DNA of 64,000 nt from Epiperipatus broadwayi (GCA_028023455.1 JAQFVV010012402.1:11326292-11390291), one strand, 5' to 3'. Counted from the first letter of the stretch, positions 1-13,425 are shown. The notes: generated by a model from the sequence alone, not told the origin. A program made the numbers and translations.

Positions 1-1939
1 TTATAATTTGATCTTTATATGTTTCTAATGAGTGCAGTAAAGAAATTATTCAAGTTTATATAAAAACAAACATATAAATTATATAAAAGTGCTTTGCGGT
101 AAGTTTCATTTATTTTTTAATATCTTTATTATTTAAATATATAAAACAAATCATCTCTCTATGTAAATATTAACTCTATGTTTCAAATGGTATTTAATTA
201 TATCTTAGTAGTTAAGGCCGATACATGCATTTGAAAAGAGTATTTAATTAATTTAGGAAAAATTGATCTTTTATAGCCATCTAATATAATAAAACAACTG
301 AGGAAAATTTTAAATTTGAATTATTACAATGTTTAATACTCAATGTACCAATTAACAATGTCTCAGAATAATGTATAATATAGTTCAGGAAACTGGATAT
401 ATTTGATATCAAAGAAGGAGTCGGAGTGTACTTACATTCTTGGTTAATTTGCAATTTTTAGTGTCTATATAAACAGATCAGACCATAGATAAAGGGGATC
501 CTCCCTTTATTGTTAAGGGCTATGGGTTGAGATTGTTGACAGCTTAAGAAAATGCTGTTTATTCTATTGCATATAAATATACAAAACAGTGTATTATTTT
601 TACTTATTTTCTATTTGTTCACTTTGTACTTTTAAAAAAGTAAGTTCAAAATTCCTATTGGAATTTGTTTTGGAATGCTATTAGTTTTTTAAAAATAATT
701 TTATCAATATACAAATAGACTCATGGATACGCAGGAAGCATATTAAACACAGCACTTTAATTTTATTTATTAAACATAGATTTTATTTCAATCTTTACTC
801 ATTTGCAATCCAGAAATCTTTACCTTCTGAGTCCCTCTACCATTATACCAAGCTATACAGGCATAATGTCTGAGATTACATGAAATGACAAATCCTGAAC
901 TATTGGATACATTAAAATTTTGGTTAAGAGAATAGATATTCAATATAAATAGATGAATACTTATGAAATGAGGAATCTTTAGCAAAGATTTATCCTAGAT
1001 TGCTTTTTAATATATCTTCTGTTTCTAGGAAAATTGCTCAAGATCATCACTTTCTACGGTGCTGCTTGCATAAAGTATGAATTGATTTTTTATAATGATT
1101 TAAAATTAATATTTCCAAGTCTCTGAATGAATAATTCGTTTATATTTTGCTATAATCCAGAAATTAAGAGATTCCTACTTTATATAAAAGAGATCATTGA
1201 TCACACTAATCAAGATTTTATGGAAATAACATCTTCACAGTTTCCATTATTTATATACAAATTTAAAAAAATGTTTTAAATCCCAAGGATAAAGCATTAT
1301 TGGAATTTTATATCAAGGCTGAAATTGGGTGCTGAGTCTGCCACAGACTATTTTTAGAAATAGTATCAAAAGTAAGGTCTACATTCTTGGAGGTCATAAA
1401 AATTGAATACTGTAAATGGATAAAGCTGGGCCATAATCCATAAATCCTAAAGGACAAAATTGTTCAAATAAAGCATGGGAAAATCATCTATTATAATTAG
1501 AGATTGCTAAAAAAGATTATAAACATTTAAAAAAATCCTAATATCATATAAAAATTGGATAAATTGGAAAAAAATTATGGATAAAAAAAAATTTTCTAGT
1601 CTCAACCAATGTTTTTTGAGAATAAATAAAAATAAAAATGTAAACAATTTAAACACTATATACATTCTTATAATTTTAGAAAGTGAAAACTCTGAGGAAA
1701 ATGTATTGTGATCATAATGGAATGGTCAGATTCAAAGTATACAGTGCAAAAATACAACAGGACAATATCGATTGCAAAAGAATTTAAATAGTCAAAATAG
1801 TTTTCTGCTATATACATAAAGTTTGCAATTTAAAAATCATATCCAGTCACATATAGCAGTATATAATATTTGACATTACATAAAGATGTATAAGTGTGTG
1901 TGCAATAATCAAATGTTACATGACAAAGATGTATATGAC
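1..1939. other. AT-rich intergenic DNA, no gene seen
   Basis: Stop-rich in all frames, with only short chance reading frames. The one recognisable item is a repeat arm near 497-560, listed separately. I see no coding, RNA or promoter signal I would defend. Confidence 0.7.
497..560 (+). repeat. Single arm of the foldback family seen at 61 kb
   Basis: The core GAGATTGTTGACAGCTTA lies in a stretch that resembles the right arm of the foldback element at 61238-61606 and the reverse complement of 60945-61025. The neighbouring word TTGTTAAGGG also has a counterpart (in reverse) near 61010. No opposing arm is seen here, so this is probably a fragment. Confidence 0.5.
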
Positions 1940-2110
1940 TACTCAGATTTGGATTTACAGTCCATTCCTCATTAGATCAAATTTATAAGATTGTAGATCA
2001 TTAGCTAATATAAACCAATATACATGTATTTCTTATCATATACAACTCATTTGCATTTAATGCAATTAGTTCATTACTGTTTTTATATGTATCAGGTATT
2101 GAAACATTTA
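1940..2110 (+). repeat. Dispersed repeat family D, copy 1
   Basis: Resembles 8765-8930 over roughly 160 bases. Shared words include TTCCTCATTAGAT, followed by AAATTT, then AAGATTGTA and CTAATAT in the same order, and both end near a word like CAGGTATTGAAAC or its counterpart. No coding potential. The element type is unknown. Confidence 0.5.
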
Positions 2111-5100
2111 ATGTTATACAGTACACATACCACACATACACAAAAATAATTGAGATTTTATTTGCATCTCTGCATACCATCACAAGAAATATATATGCAA
2201 CAATTATATATATATAATGTAAATACATGATTATAATTTATAAGTAAATATTATGTATAATTATTTATGTATGTAAGAAATAGAATATTTGTTTTATCTT
2301 TAATATTGTAATGTAAAATGAAGCCTGTAGATGGAGTTGCTGTAAAATAAAAAGAATAATAATATAACTTTAAATGTATTTACATCTTGATAAGGCTCCA
2401 ATATAGGGGCAAAATCCGGGTTGGTGAGGTTTATTAAACATAATATTATTATAAAAGTTGTCTTATTAGATAATTTTTTATTGAATTATTTTTAATATAT
2501 TACACATGTCATATATGTATATGTAAATGATATATTCTGTGGGTTCAATCATGTATGATTTTGATTATGAATATACATGTTTTGACTTGATTACACAATC
2601 CATCAACTGGATGATGAATAATATATTATAAAGATGGTTGTAGAGATGCTGTAAACACTAGTTTATAACAATATATATTTTTTATATCTGTAACCCATAA
2701 AAATATTTGTATAAACATATATATATATATATTGTACACATTTTAATTGTGTCTTGTGCTTTAATTACAAAATAGCAAAAAAAAAAATTTAATTCAGTAA
2801 TATTCTTTGTAATCTTTTAAAACTAAAACTACAGCAATTGCACTTAAAACTACCTTATATAATGTTATTAATGCATTAAGTAATATTTAAAATGCATATT
2901 AATAGTCTGTTATAAGTACAAATTTTAATAATAGTGTTGTTTATAATATAAATAATGTACTAATATTTATTAAAATAATGCAGTTTTTATTGTAAGTAAA
3001 TCTAAATTTTAATAATAAATAAGTTAAATATACCAGATTAGTTATCTTAAAATATTTTAAATAAATCATTAGATAATATTATGTAAGAAACAAAGCATTA
3101 TCCAATTAAAGCAATTCTAATCATGTATATGTCTGTACTTGTATGTGTGTTGTTGTGCAAGTATGTAATTTGTTAACAATAATTAAGTAAAAGTATTAAA
3201 GAATTGATTTGTATTTAATACTTAGTAAATACTAAATAGATATGAAAAATAATTTCTTTCATGCAATGTTTATTTAATAATATTTAATTTATTAAATAAT
3301 TATATTTAAAAAATATTTATTACAAGTTTAAATATTATATCAGTTAAATTGCTATTTTTAGAATATTTTATTTTTCTTTCTTTCTGTCATTCTCTAATTA
3401 AATCTAAAAATAGAACTTAAAGTTGGTAATTGGAAATCGATTTTATTGGATAATTCAGTAGTCGGCTGATCAATTGGGATTAGCTATATAAGAGGAGAAT
3501 AGGTGTGTGATGTGCATGAAAAATTATCAATAAAGTACTAAACAATTTAAAAATTTATTTTGCTAAAAGAAACAGCTAATATTTTTGTTTAAAAAAATGC
3601 ATTCCATATTTTATCTTTATTTAAACCAGCATTAATATAAAATAAAAAGATAAAAAAAGGCCACATTGATATTTACTTTTCAGAGTAATTGGAAAAAAGA
3701 AAAATTCATGAATGGCTTGGACAATGCAATATTACTGGAATTTTCACTTTAGTCTATGAGAAAAGTTGACACTTATAGAAACAATGGACCATGCAATGGT
3801 GTATTACGTAAGAATTTGTTTATCGTATTATAGAAATATTTTTCTATTTGCTCACAAACTTTTATATAATTCTAAGATAACATAGCATTAACTCCTGAAT
3901 TGAATTATTTAATCTTTTGCTGTAGTGTTTCAATTGCAGAACTGTTATTTTTTTCTACTAATATTGTAAATGTTTTTAATGACTTACAACATAAGAAGAC
4001 ATTTAAAACTTGAATTACTAATTTATTCATCTAATATGTTATATGATATAACAAACTGCTGAAATATAAGTTATATTTAAGTCAATAGTTATTATAATAG
4101 TGTATCATTCTGTTATTTTTAAAAGAGAAAAAAAATAGGAAATTTATGTTAAATTTATACTAGGAGAAATAACATATTTCAGGATTTAATCTAATTGTCT
4201 GCAGTAAAGCTAAAGATTACAATCCATATTTATTCCAATTGGAACCACTTGTAAAAGGAAAGTTTTCTATTTACTGTATTTTAAAGTGTTTTTCTTAAAT
4301 ATTAAAAGAACTGTAGTATTACAAGAATACATGCATTTAATTAACTTTATCTAAGAGAAAATGATTTTTGTCATTTCTAATTTTCAAGCTTATTTTCTTC
4401 ATTGCAAGCAGACAGAGGAAAATAAAGATTTTAATAAATGAATTGACTGTACTTATATTTCAAGATGTGTTTTGGTAAAAGAAAATTAACTTTATTAATT
4501 TTATTTTTTGGGATTGTTATATTTAAAGAAATTTACATTTAATGTTTTATATTTAACAATTTCAATTTTAATAGATATTATATATGTGGGTATACTATAA
4601 TTTAATATATAATACAGTTTTTATATTTTAAGCAATGTTAAAAGTGTGGTAAATGATGGTTTATTTTTATATTCAAATGGAACATCGCTGGACAAGTGTT
4701 ATGGAATTATAACATTTATTGGTAATTTTTATTGTTTGATTTACTATATGCTTGTTTAATATTATTCTTTTTCAAATTTAAAAAGGTAAAATAACCTAGA
4801 GTGTTTTGTTTTGAAAAATTATTCCTTATATCTTGCAAATTGCTATTTTAAAGTTATAATGAATATATGCTTCTGAATGAAAGATGTTTATTTGGGGATT
4901 AATTATTAGTACAGTCATGACTTTTATATTTTAGATAATGGATTATTTTATGAAATACTTATTTTCATGTGTTAATTTATTTTTGCTTTGTGTGTATGCT
5001 ATTATCAACTAAGATATGCTAGTGCATTCTGGTAATGTTAGAGTGTATAGTCTTTCTATTGGGTATTTATTTATTTTTGTGGTGGAATTTTGTGTTTTAG

Positions 5101-6610
5101 TTCTGAGGAACATTTCAGCTGTTATCATAACATATATTAAGATGTCATATTTTCAGTTTACTGATTAGATGTGCTTATGGTGTTTAAACCTAAGGATTTC
5201 TTATCAAATGTAACTGTTTGGGTTCACATCAGTATTCAGTGTTTATGTTTTATTCCTGAAACAGAGAGAACATAGATCAACTAGTCATGAATGCAGATTG
5301 GCCATTTCATATAATTCCCATGAAATTCTTATATCCAGATTATTAAAAATGCTTCTATAAAGAACCTGGTTACAGACATCACATTTAATATAGCAATGAC
5401 ATATATTTGAAAATCTTGAGAAAAGTTATTCCATCCACATAAGCTTATATATGTTTACATAGAAACAAAACCTAGGATTTATGACTTCTATGAGTATAAT
5501 GTTGTTGGTATTATGAATGTTACTTATCATCACACATAAGCCAAATTTAATAATAAATATTTAAATATTTTCAAGTGCATAATCGTCTAAATAATCCTTA
5601 GAGCAATGGAAACAGATAATTAAATTGCAATTAATTTTGAAACATATTGAATAATTGCTGTTTTAAGAAAAATAGAATTTGTTAAAAAAAAAAAAAAGAA
5701 TTATAATAGGAGTAATTCCTATATGCCAATTTAAAACCTGTATGTTAATGTGAGATATGACTTAGGCTATTCTTTAGTTCAAAATGCTTGTTTTGTATTA
5801 TATATATGAAATAGTATTTTAAAATTTATATTTTAAAAGGTTTAATTATTGCCAAGTAATTAGTAGTCAATTAAAATAGCATATATGTTTAATTATTTTC
5901 TGGTTAACTCAATAAAGTAACCATACAACTATTATGGAAAAAGTAAAACTTGCTATTCACTAAGATGAATAGTAATTCATAGAATCATCAAAGGTATAAC
6001 AATATTTTATATTGTTTGTTTTGCTTTATTTAAAGTAAAAAGGGAAGATATAGTATAATTTAAAATATGCCATCTATAATTCAAATATATGCCCACTTTG
6101 AAATATAGTGTTATTAAGAAATAATTATAGTTTTATTACAAAAGATTAAGTAAATTCATATTGGATAGATGGATGTATTACCAAACTGATATCTTGTTCA
6201 TTGTATTTAAAAATTTGTAACTATAAATTATTTTACTAGAATTTGTAAATAGTCATGTTAATCTAAAATTGTTTATATTTTGTGTGTTATAAAATAAAAC
6301 TTAAATATTGATTTGTAAATTCTAAATATTGTTTTGTAAATAAATTGATTTTTGTAAAATTTAAAATCGTGTAGTTTGACATTATTTATGTTTCCATAGT
6401 TCTATTTGTCATTCATTACAGACACTGATTGAATTCAGTATTTACTTTATTGCACACTTATAATAAATTATTCTATTTAATATGTGTATTACACTCACAA
6501 AAATGATTATTTTTGTCAAGAAGTATATGATAATTTATTTATAAATTATTATACATTCAGAAAAAACTATTGAATAAATCCAAATTTATTTAATCATGCA
6601 CAAGAGTTAT
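2111..6610. other. AT-rich intergenic DNA
   Basis: No convincing gene. Short (TA)n runs occur near 2206 and 2718. A TATA-like word (CTATATAAGAGG) near 3484 followed about 45 bases later by AATAAAG resembles a compact LTR-like promoter and poly(A) pair, but no second copy, inverted ends or internal region was found. Confidence 0.6.
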
Positions 6611-6865
6611 CATCTTCAATGGTCACATATGCTCATTTAATAGTAAACTTAAGAATTTTTGTTTGTTTCAAACTAATAACAACCATTACTATTATTATTA
6701 GACTTATTTTGCATTCAAATACAGGATTTATTGTTATTTTAAGGTGTGTAAACAGAGCTATATTTGGATATCCATATGCCAATTATTTATTCAAGAAAAT
6801 AAGAAACTTTACTTAAATATTTGCACTATAAGATTAGTTGTACTGTATTTATAGTATTAATCTTT
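6611..6865 (+). repeat. Direct repeat of about 245 bp, copy 1
   Basis: This block begins at ATCTTCAATGGTCACATATG and ends at ATTTATAGTATTA. It recurs in the same orientation at 7746-7985 with scattered substitutions and short indels. The reading frames inside it differ in phase between the copies, which argues against a protein. It could be a long terminal repeat pair flanking 0.9 kb of non-coding DNA, or simply a segmental duplication. Confidence 0.75.
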
Positions 6866-7745
6866 CCAAAATGCAGCCTAACGCCCCTTACTTTTCAGCA
6901 TTTTCTGATGTTTTTTGTCTCACACATCAATGTAAAATATATGATAAAATGTTTATTACTGATCAGAAAATAATAAATTTGACCTCATTTGATAGATATT
7001 TTTGTTTACTATTGAAATAAATTTTAAATGTTCACATTTTGTTTCTGTAAATATTTAAAAAAATGAGATTGCAATCAAAACAAAGATGTTACATGTCACC
7101 ATTTCTAGAAAGATTATTTTCAGTTTATAAAATCAACAAAATATTTATTTCAGATTATTTTTAAAAGTGTGAATGAATATTTATTTATTTCTCTTATATC
7201 TAACAAATTATGCTTTAAAAGTTTAAAATTTTTGCATATTTATTGCAAAATTATGATATTTTCTTTACACATAAATATAAGTAGATTGTTTACATCATAG
7301 CTTGTCTTCTAATTTGCTTCAGGCCATATTTACATTAGCTGCTAATATAACATTATATTTTTCATATTAAAATATTTCAAGTTAAAATAAGTTATTAATA
7401 ATTTATATTTCTTGATATCTAATAAGTATAGTACAAATTATTTGAAAAAAAAATCTAAAACCATAATAAATTTGCAAATAAACACATTTTTGCATCATTG
7501 GAAACTTCAATGTCATAAAATGCTGAACATTTTACAGCTTTGTCAACAGACAATGGCTGAACATGTCAGGGAAAGACTTATGTCTATTGTTAGAGCAGGA
7601 ATTTTGAATTTCGCACTTTTTTTGCACAATTTTTGGCAAATAAAATTTATTCTAATAAAATATACTGTTTTACATGCATTTTAACATATAATACTTACGA
7701 AAAAATCACCAGAGGGCAAATTGGTCAAAACACGAATGAATTTTC
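6866..7745. other. Spacer between the two 245-bp direct repeats
   Basis: No recognisable coding sequence. A slightly more GC-rich patch near 7535-7610 has no identifiable motif. The spacer is much shorter than an intact retrotransposon interior and shows no reverse transcriptase or gag signature. Confidence 0.5.
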
Positions 7746-7985
7746 ATCTTCAATGGTCACATATGCTCATTTCATAGTAAACTTAAGAATTTTTGTTGTT
7801 TGTTTTAAACTAATAACAATCATTACTATTATTATTAACTTATTTTGCACTAGAATTTATCATTTTAAGGTGTGTAAGCAGAGCTATGTTTGGATATCCA
7901 TATGCCAATTATTTATTCAAGCTAATAAGAAACTTTACTTAAATATTTGCACTATAAGATTAGTTATATTATATTTATAGTATTA
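7746..7985 (+). repeat. Direct repeat of about 245 bp, copy 2
   Basis: Same order of words as 6611-6865, including TTAAGGTGTGTAA, TTTGGATATCCATATGCC and TTTACTTAAATATTTGC. Differences include a short deletion after TTTTGCA. The left flanks of the two copies differ just before ATCTTCAATGG, which marks one boundary of the repeat. Confidence 0.75.
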
Positions 7986-8764
7986 AAGATTAGTATTATC
8001 ATCATGAGAGATGATTTCTGAGTATTTTAATAATCCAAATTATATTTTATTAGATTTCTTAAATTATAATAAAGATTAACTGTTTTTACAGTTTAGTTAT
8101 CATATTGCAGAGCAAAGTTGTTATAATTTGTTTAATAATATTATTTTACATTTTTCTAAATTTCTTTTGATTATTGGATTTCCATAAAATTCACCATTGT
8201 TATCCAATATCCTATATTTTGTTTCTTCTGTAATATGATATACCTGAGATAAAGATTAAAATACAATAAAGATTTAGATAAAGATTTATTTCAAATTAAA
8301 ATTAGAATATAAATTTATTCTTATAATAAAGTTTAATATTATTATTCTTAAATAGTTAGTTGGAATATATTTTAGCTTTATTTAAATAGGATTATTATAG
8401 TTGGTCATAGAGATACGATTGTAATTCTTAAAGTGATGGAATTCAATGATATTTCTATGCAGTCAGGTATGTGTCTTTCCTACTGATTTGACTTTAAGGC
8501 AGTCTGTACACCATAGCATGGTAGCACAGTCTCATGAGTCAATTTATTATTATTGCTATTATTATTTTGAGCTAGGAAATTATTAATTAATAATTATTTA
8601 TTTATTAAAGCAGTTTGGGATCAGTGGTTATATTATTATTTTTATTATTATTATTTGATTATTGCTTGCTCACTTTTTGTTGTCTCACTGCTTAGCCTTG
8701 ATCAGCATGGCTTGGTTGTGCCCCATCGCCGTGGGTTATGGGTACAATATATATAAACAATGAA
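7986..8764. other. AT-rich spacer with degenerate TTA-rich microsatellite
   Basis: Contains interrupted runs of TTA/ATT around 8545-8660 and a somewhat GC-richer patch around 8680-8745 that I could not assign to a family. No gene is seen. Confidence 0.5.
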
Positions 8765-8926
8765 CTTACAGATTTATGGCAGATTCCTCATTAGATTCAA
8801 ATTTCAAAGATTGTAAACTATTGTCTAATATGAAAATTCAGATTACTCTTTTTCATCTCACCAATATTTAGATACAAACCTATTTTCATCAGATAAAAAA
8901 GTTTCAATACCAGATTTCCACATCAG

Positions 8927-8930
<4 letters not shown>
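8765..8930 (+). repeat. Dispersed repeat family D, copy 2
   Basis: Counterpart of 1940-2110, with the words TTCCTCATTAGATTCAAAT, AAAGATTGTAAA and TCTAATATGAAAATTC. It runs into the (TA)n tract that begins at about 8932, so the 3' boundary may be the microsatellite. Confidence 0.5.
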
Positions 8931-8931
<1 letters not shown>

Positions 8932-8967
<36 letters not shown>

Positions 8968-8968
8968 G

Positions 8969-9004
<36 letters not shown>

Positions 9005-9005
9005 G
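8932..9005. repeat. (TA)n microsatellite
   Basis: Alternating TA for about 74 bases, broken by one short AATG interruption near 8965 and one AC change. Confidence 0.95.
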
Positions 9006-9039
9006 TAACAGCTAATGTAACAAACTTCAAGCATTGTTC

Positions 9040-9165
9040 ATATAAATAAGTTGCCTATTACCTGTTGCATTCAGTAAACTTTTTACAGCAAGAACATGGT
9101 CACTTCTTACTGTTATTCAAAATTTTATATGGAAAGTTATCTTCAACTACAGCACTAAGATAACA
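9040..9165 (+). repeat. Repeat F, copy 1 (flanks foldback element)
   Basis: Contains CAGTAAACTTTTTACAGCAAG and ATGGAAAGTTATCTTC, then ACTACAGCAC. A related block in the same orientation lies at 9725-9855 on the other side of the 9.3-kb foldback element. Blocks in the opposite orientation occur near 10388-10480 and 10685-10770. Confidence 0.6.
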
Positions 9166-9300
9166 AATGATAAATCAGCTGAGATATTTAAATAAATTCC
9201 TTTAAACTGTTGATATTTTAATTTATAGTAAACAACTATATCTACTCAATTTAAAATTCTGAAAATAAATGATCAAACGTAAATAATGATAGATAAATAT

Positions 9301-9611
9301 AAACAAGGCAAAACTCTCCATACAGTAGTGCCACCCTGTGCCAACCAGAATAATCAATGGATGCCAGAAGGCTTGTTCATAAAATCCCTATCTAGTGCCT
9401 ACTCATCCAATATCCCCAGATTAGTTTCTGGTGTGGCTTTCGTCAGTGAGGAGCCTTGGAACTGAAAGCACTGCCACAAGCCAGAAACTAGCCTGGGGAT
9501 ATTGGATGAGTAGGCACTAGATAGGGATTTTATGCACAAGCCTTCTGGCATCCATTGATTACTCTGGTTGGCACAGGGTGGCACTACAGTATAGAGAGTT
9601 TTGCCTTGTTT
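9301..9611. mobile_element. Foldback (long inverted repeat) element
   Basis: The arms are 9301-9436 and 9472-9611, inverted relative to each other with a loop of about 35 bases. The outer end AAACAAGGCAAAACTCTC recurs as the reverse complement at the far end with one mismatch, and the innermost stem is GTGGC/GCCAC. Arm identity is high, so the transcript could form a hairpin of about 135 bp. A reading frame across the right arm on the minus strand is only a by-product of the palindrome. A single arm recurs at 29645-29735. It looks like a non-autonomous foldback or MITE-type DNA element; no transposase is seen and no target-site duplication is clear. Confidence 0.8.
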
Positions 9612-9724
9612 ATTAATAATTATGCACTAGTAGAAGAGATAGTGATCATGTGATGTTTAGTGATAGATAAATATAATGTCAAATATGTGTAATAAATTAA
9701 ATAATAAACTTAAAGCACTGTATA

Positions 9725-9855
9725 TAAATAATTAAGCTGTCCTCTAGACACTGCATTTAGTAAAATTTTTATAGCAAGAAAACAGCCACTTATTATTATT
9801 ATTCAAGATTTTATGTTGAATGTTATCTCAAACTACAACAGAAACATCTAAAATG
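9725..9855 (+). repeat. Repeat F, copy 2
   Basis: Parallels 9040-9165: CATTTAGTAAAATTTTTATAG, then AGCAAGAAAACAGCCACTTA, then TGTTATCTCAAACTACAAC. Together with copy 1 it brackets the foldback element, suggesting the foldback landed inside or between repeat F copies. Confidence 0.55.
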
Positions 9856-9894
9856 TTTAAGATGAACTGATTTGAATATATGGATTGTTTAACT

Positions 9895-10775
9895 CTGCTG
9901 GTTTGACAATTATTTCTCAAACCATTGTAGTTCAAAATAACTTTCCATTTATTTATATTAACAGTGCTTGAATTTCTACACTTTATCTATTAAATTTATA
10001 TATCTAGAGCTGTAATTTGACATTTAATCACTTATTTGCAATGTGTTAGAGTGATTACAAATAGCTGTATTTTGTGAATTAAAATATTATTCAATTTAAA
10101 TAAATTTTCCATAAAATCCTGAGTAATATTAAAAATAAATTTCTATAAAAATCTTCGATCACAGTAAAAAGTAACCATTATAAAAAGTATTTTGAAAATA
10201 ACGATTAGAGGTCAGTACCAATTATTTATATTAACAGTTCTCAAAGTTTGTCACTTGATTATTACATATGTCTAACATTGCAATTATCTATTAAAATGAG
10301 TAGAAATACCTGTGCTCTGTAAATTAAAATATCAGTCAATTCAATGAAATTTATTTTAAATATCTTTACTGATTTAATATTTTCTTCTCTGGGTATTGTA
10401 GTTCATGATAACTTTCCATATAAATTATTGAATAGCAATAATAAGTGGCATTTTCTTATTAAAAAAAGTTTACTAAACATGGAAGCTAAAGTACAGCTTA
10501 ATTATTAATCATTTTTGAAATTCATTATTTTAACTGTTACATTTGGCACTACAATTATTTGTCATTACATATTTAATGTCTGACCATTTTCAGAGTTTTA
10601 AAAAGAATAGAGATAACTCTACTCAGCAAATTAAAATATTAATCAATTCAAATCAATTTGCAATAATTATTTCAATTCTTTTGACTGTTGTAGTTCAAAT
10701 TGACTTTTTATGTAACCTTTGGGTTGCAATAAAAACAGTCATTTTTATTGTTAAAAGTTTATTAAATACATGAGT
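9895..10775. repeat. Degenerate array of about 300-bp units
   Basis: Three divergent units can be followed. Each has a word like ATTAACAGT followed some 120 bases later by AAATTAAAATAT then TCAATTCAA (near 10080, 10320 and 10630), and then TTGTAGTTCA followed by ACTTTCCAT or a variant (9928, 10400, 10690). The last two units also carry the reverse complement of repeat F. Old and heavily diverged, with no coding content. Confidence 0.5.
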
Positions 10776-13425
10776 TAAAGAAATGACTCATTCATTTAAT
10801 AGTATGTGTTTGACTATTGTATATATTTTTCATTGTATCTATCATTATATATATATATATATATAGTGATCTTGCTACTTTGTTTCTGTTTCTTATAAAT
10901 GTGTAGTACAGTCAATTTTCTAAAAAAAAAAAATTTTTTTATATAACAGCTATTACATTATGATCTTTTGTATCTAAAGCAAGTTAAAATATAAAGTTTA
11001 TTTGACTGAAAAGCTAAATTATTTTAAAACTATAATATTAAAATGTATTAACAAAGTTAATTTGTAATATAATATTTATAGTCTCATACTAGTAAATAAT
11101 TATTAAAGTTAGGCATTACTATGCTAAGATAATTTTAGTTATATGAATCAATATTATATAAGTGTTAACAGTTAGTTTAAATAATTATTTTTTAATTATT
11201 TAAATTATATTAAATAATGATGTCATAAATAAGGTATGCAATGTGTATGTTCATCTGTGTGCACACATATTCTTGATAAATTGAGTAATTTTACTTCCTT
11301 GTTGCTAAAGTTAATTTATTATTTGTATTAAAATCATGTTGCAATTAATTTTTAAAAGTGTATCAAAATTAGTATTATAGCTACATAAAACAATAGTTTT
11401 ATATTTTTGAAGTTCAGTTTAATAAACATACTTTAAAATTGTAATTAATAATTTGTAAAGTGCATACTCATTACATAAGTAATATATATTAATGCTATAA
11501 CCTTAAAAGAATGTACCTAAAATGCAACAATAGGGACCTCTACAAATCTAAGCACAAGATTAATGGCCTTAAAAGACAAGAGTGTACTTTATTAAGTGTA
11601 ATAAAATGTTTTATTATTAAAAGTATATTTAAATATAATATTTAAGTAAAGTGTCAAATAATTTTTTTAATTATTTTTTAAAAAAGCTAGACAAAAATTA
11701 ATTTATATGTAAATTTTTCTTGTCTAAGATTGAATAACCAATCAGATTGGAGTTAATTAAAGCAATAAATAAAGGTGATTGTCAGTAATTGTCTATTAAT
11801 TTTTTTTTCCAATCAATCAAAAAGTTTCAGTTATAATTTTTTTAAAATATTTTTATTTGTTTAGCGAAGTATTAAAAGTAATTTGTAAAATTATTAGTAG
11901 TCATTTAAAAAGTTTATTGTGAGTCATTGTAAAATAGAGACAGACCTGCAAATATTCCTTATCAGTGTTATATAAGAAACCAACTGGTAACTATGAAAAT
12001 TAGTGGCAAAAATAAAAATTATCCAGCAGATGTGCCAATTGTCAGGAGACTAAGCCAAAGAAGGTGTTGTTCAGACCAAAATGAAACTTAAGGAATCATA
12101 ATGAATTGCTTTTTAATAGTATTTGTATGTTTGATATGAAAAGACAGTCTTATTTATTATTTAGTTTTAATAATTAACCTTAAAGAATATAGATTTTTAT
12201 GTAATACAGATATCAATTTTTGTTCTAGGAAAGTTATTAAAAACAGTTCCAGAATTTATATTCCATTGAAGAAAAAGGATGAATGATAACCATATTTTTG
12301 TAAAAATGAACTTATTATCTACTTATCTATTGTATGTTATTTGTAAATGTTTTTAATATGAATTGTTTACTAACCTGAAAGAGAAGTGAATGATTATATA
12401 ATATTTTTCAAGTCTTGTGCAAGTTGAGTATAAAAATAAATATGAACGAGTATAAGATTTTTTTTATAATAAATAAGTCAACTATAAATATTTCTAAATG
12501 GATATTAACACAGAGAATATTTTTAAATGCATAATGTAATTAAAATATTACAATTTATTAATACTCAAATGTGTATATGTAAAAGAAGAATTTTAAAATA
12601 GGAAGAACTCATTAATATAAAGTCAAAGTTATTTATACTTTTATATAAAAAATTGAAGCATTTCTTAAAGTGAAATATTTCTACAGTAAGTTATTGAACT
12701 GGAATAGACGAAGAAACTTTAAATATGGAAATTATTTTTTATTAAATAACCCATTTTTATTATTAATCTTTGTGAAATTTGCTTCATCAAAGATATATAG
12801 AACGAACTTTATTATATAAGTGCTTTATGTTCTCAGTGATGAACAAAATTTCAAGTAATTTTTTTTTCCTTTAATATTTTGCATTTATGCTGAATGAAGT
12901 TAAGAGCAGTGATGAAAGCAGACAAGGAAAAAATTTTCTGATAGTGAACTGAATATTGTTATGATAACAATGCTTCCCTCCTTGAGTTTAACTTCAAGCA
13001 AAAATTAATGGACATTTTAGTATATTATTATTTTTATTTTTCTTAGTTAAGAAATATAGTTATATAAGTTAATAATTATTTATTCTTAGGTTTAAGACAT
13101 CATTTAATATTTATATGATATGTGAAGTTTATTTGAACATTTGGTATAATAATAATAATAATAAAAGGTGACAGAAAAATTAATATTTTTCTACAAATAG
13201 TAATAAGTCTATAACTTTTAAATGAAATGACATCAACTAGAGATGATGGCATTGCAATATTGGTCCCAAGAATAGAATTAAGGTAAAATGTTATTAATAT
13301 GTCTCTAAATTTTAATAGATATTTTTTATTTAGGAGAGTGATAAATCAGGGGACCCAAATATGTTATTTCTGTTTATGTATGATATAATACTTGGTTTTA
13401 GATAACAAGTGAAGGTATAAATATA
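10776..13425. other. AT-rich intergenic DNA
   Basis: Contains a (TA)n run near 10848-10864 and a short (AAT)n run near 13148. A GC-richer patch at about 12005-12095 has no recognisable motif. No gene, RNA or mobile element could be supported. Confidence 0.6.

Noticed and set aside
6619-7980. Related small open frames in the two 245-bp repeats
   Set aside because: The phase changes between copies and no motif is present; the DNA is repeated, not a conserved protein.
9399-9584. 61-codon minus-strand frame in the 9.3-kb zone
   Set aside because: It lies inside the loop and right arm of the foldback element and simply reflects its sequence.
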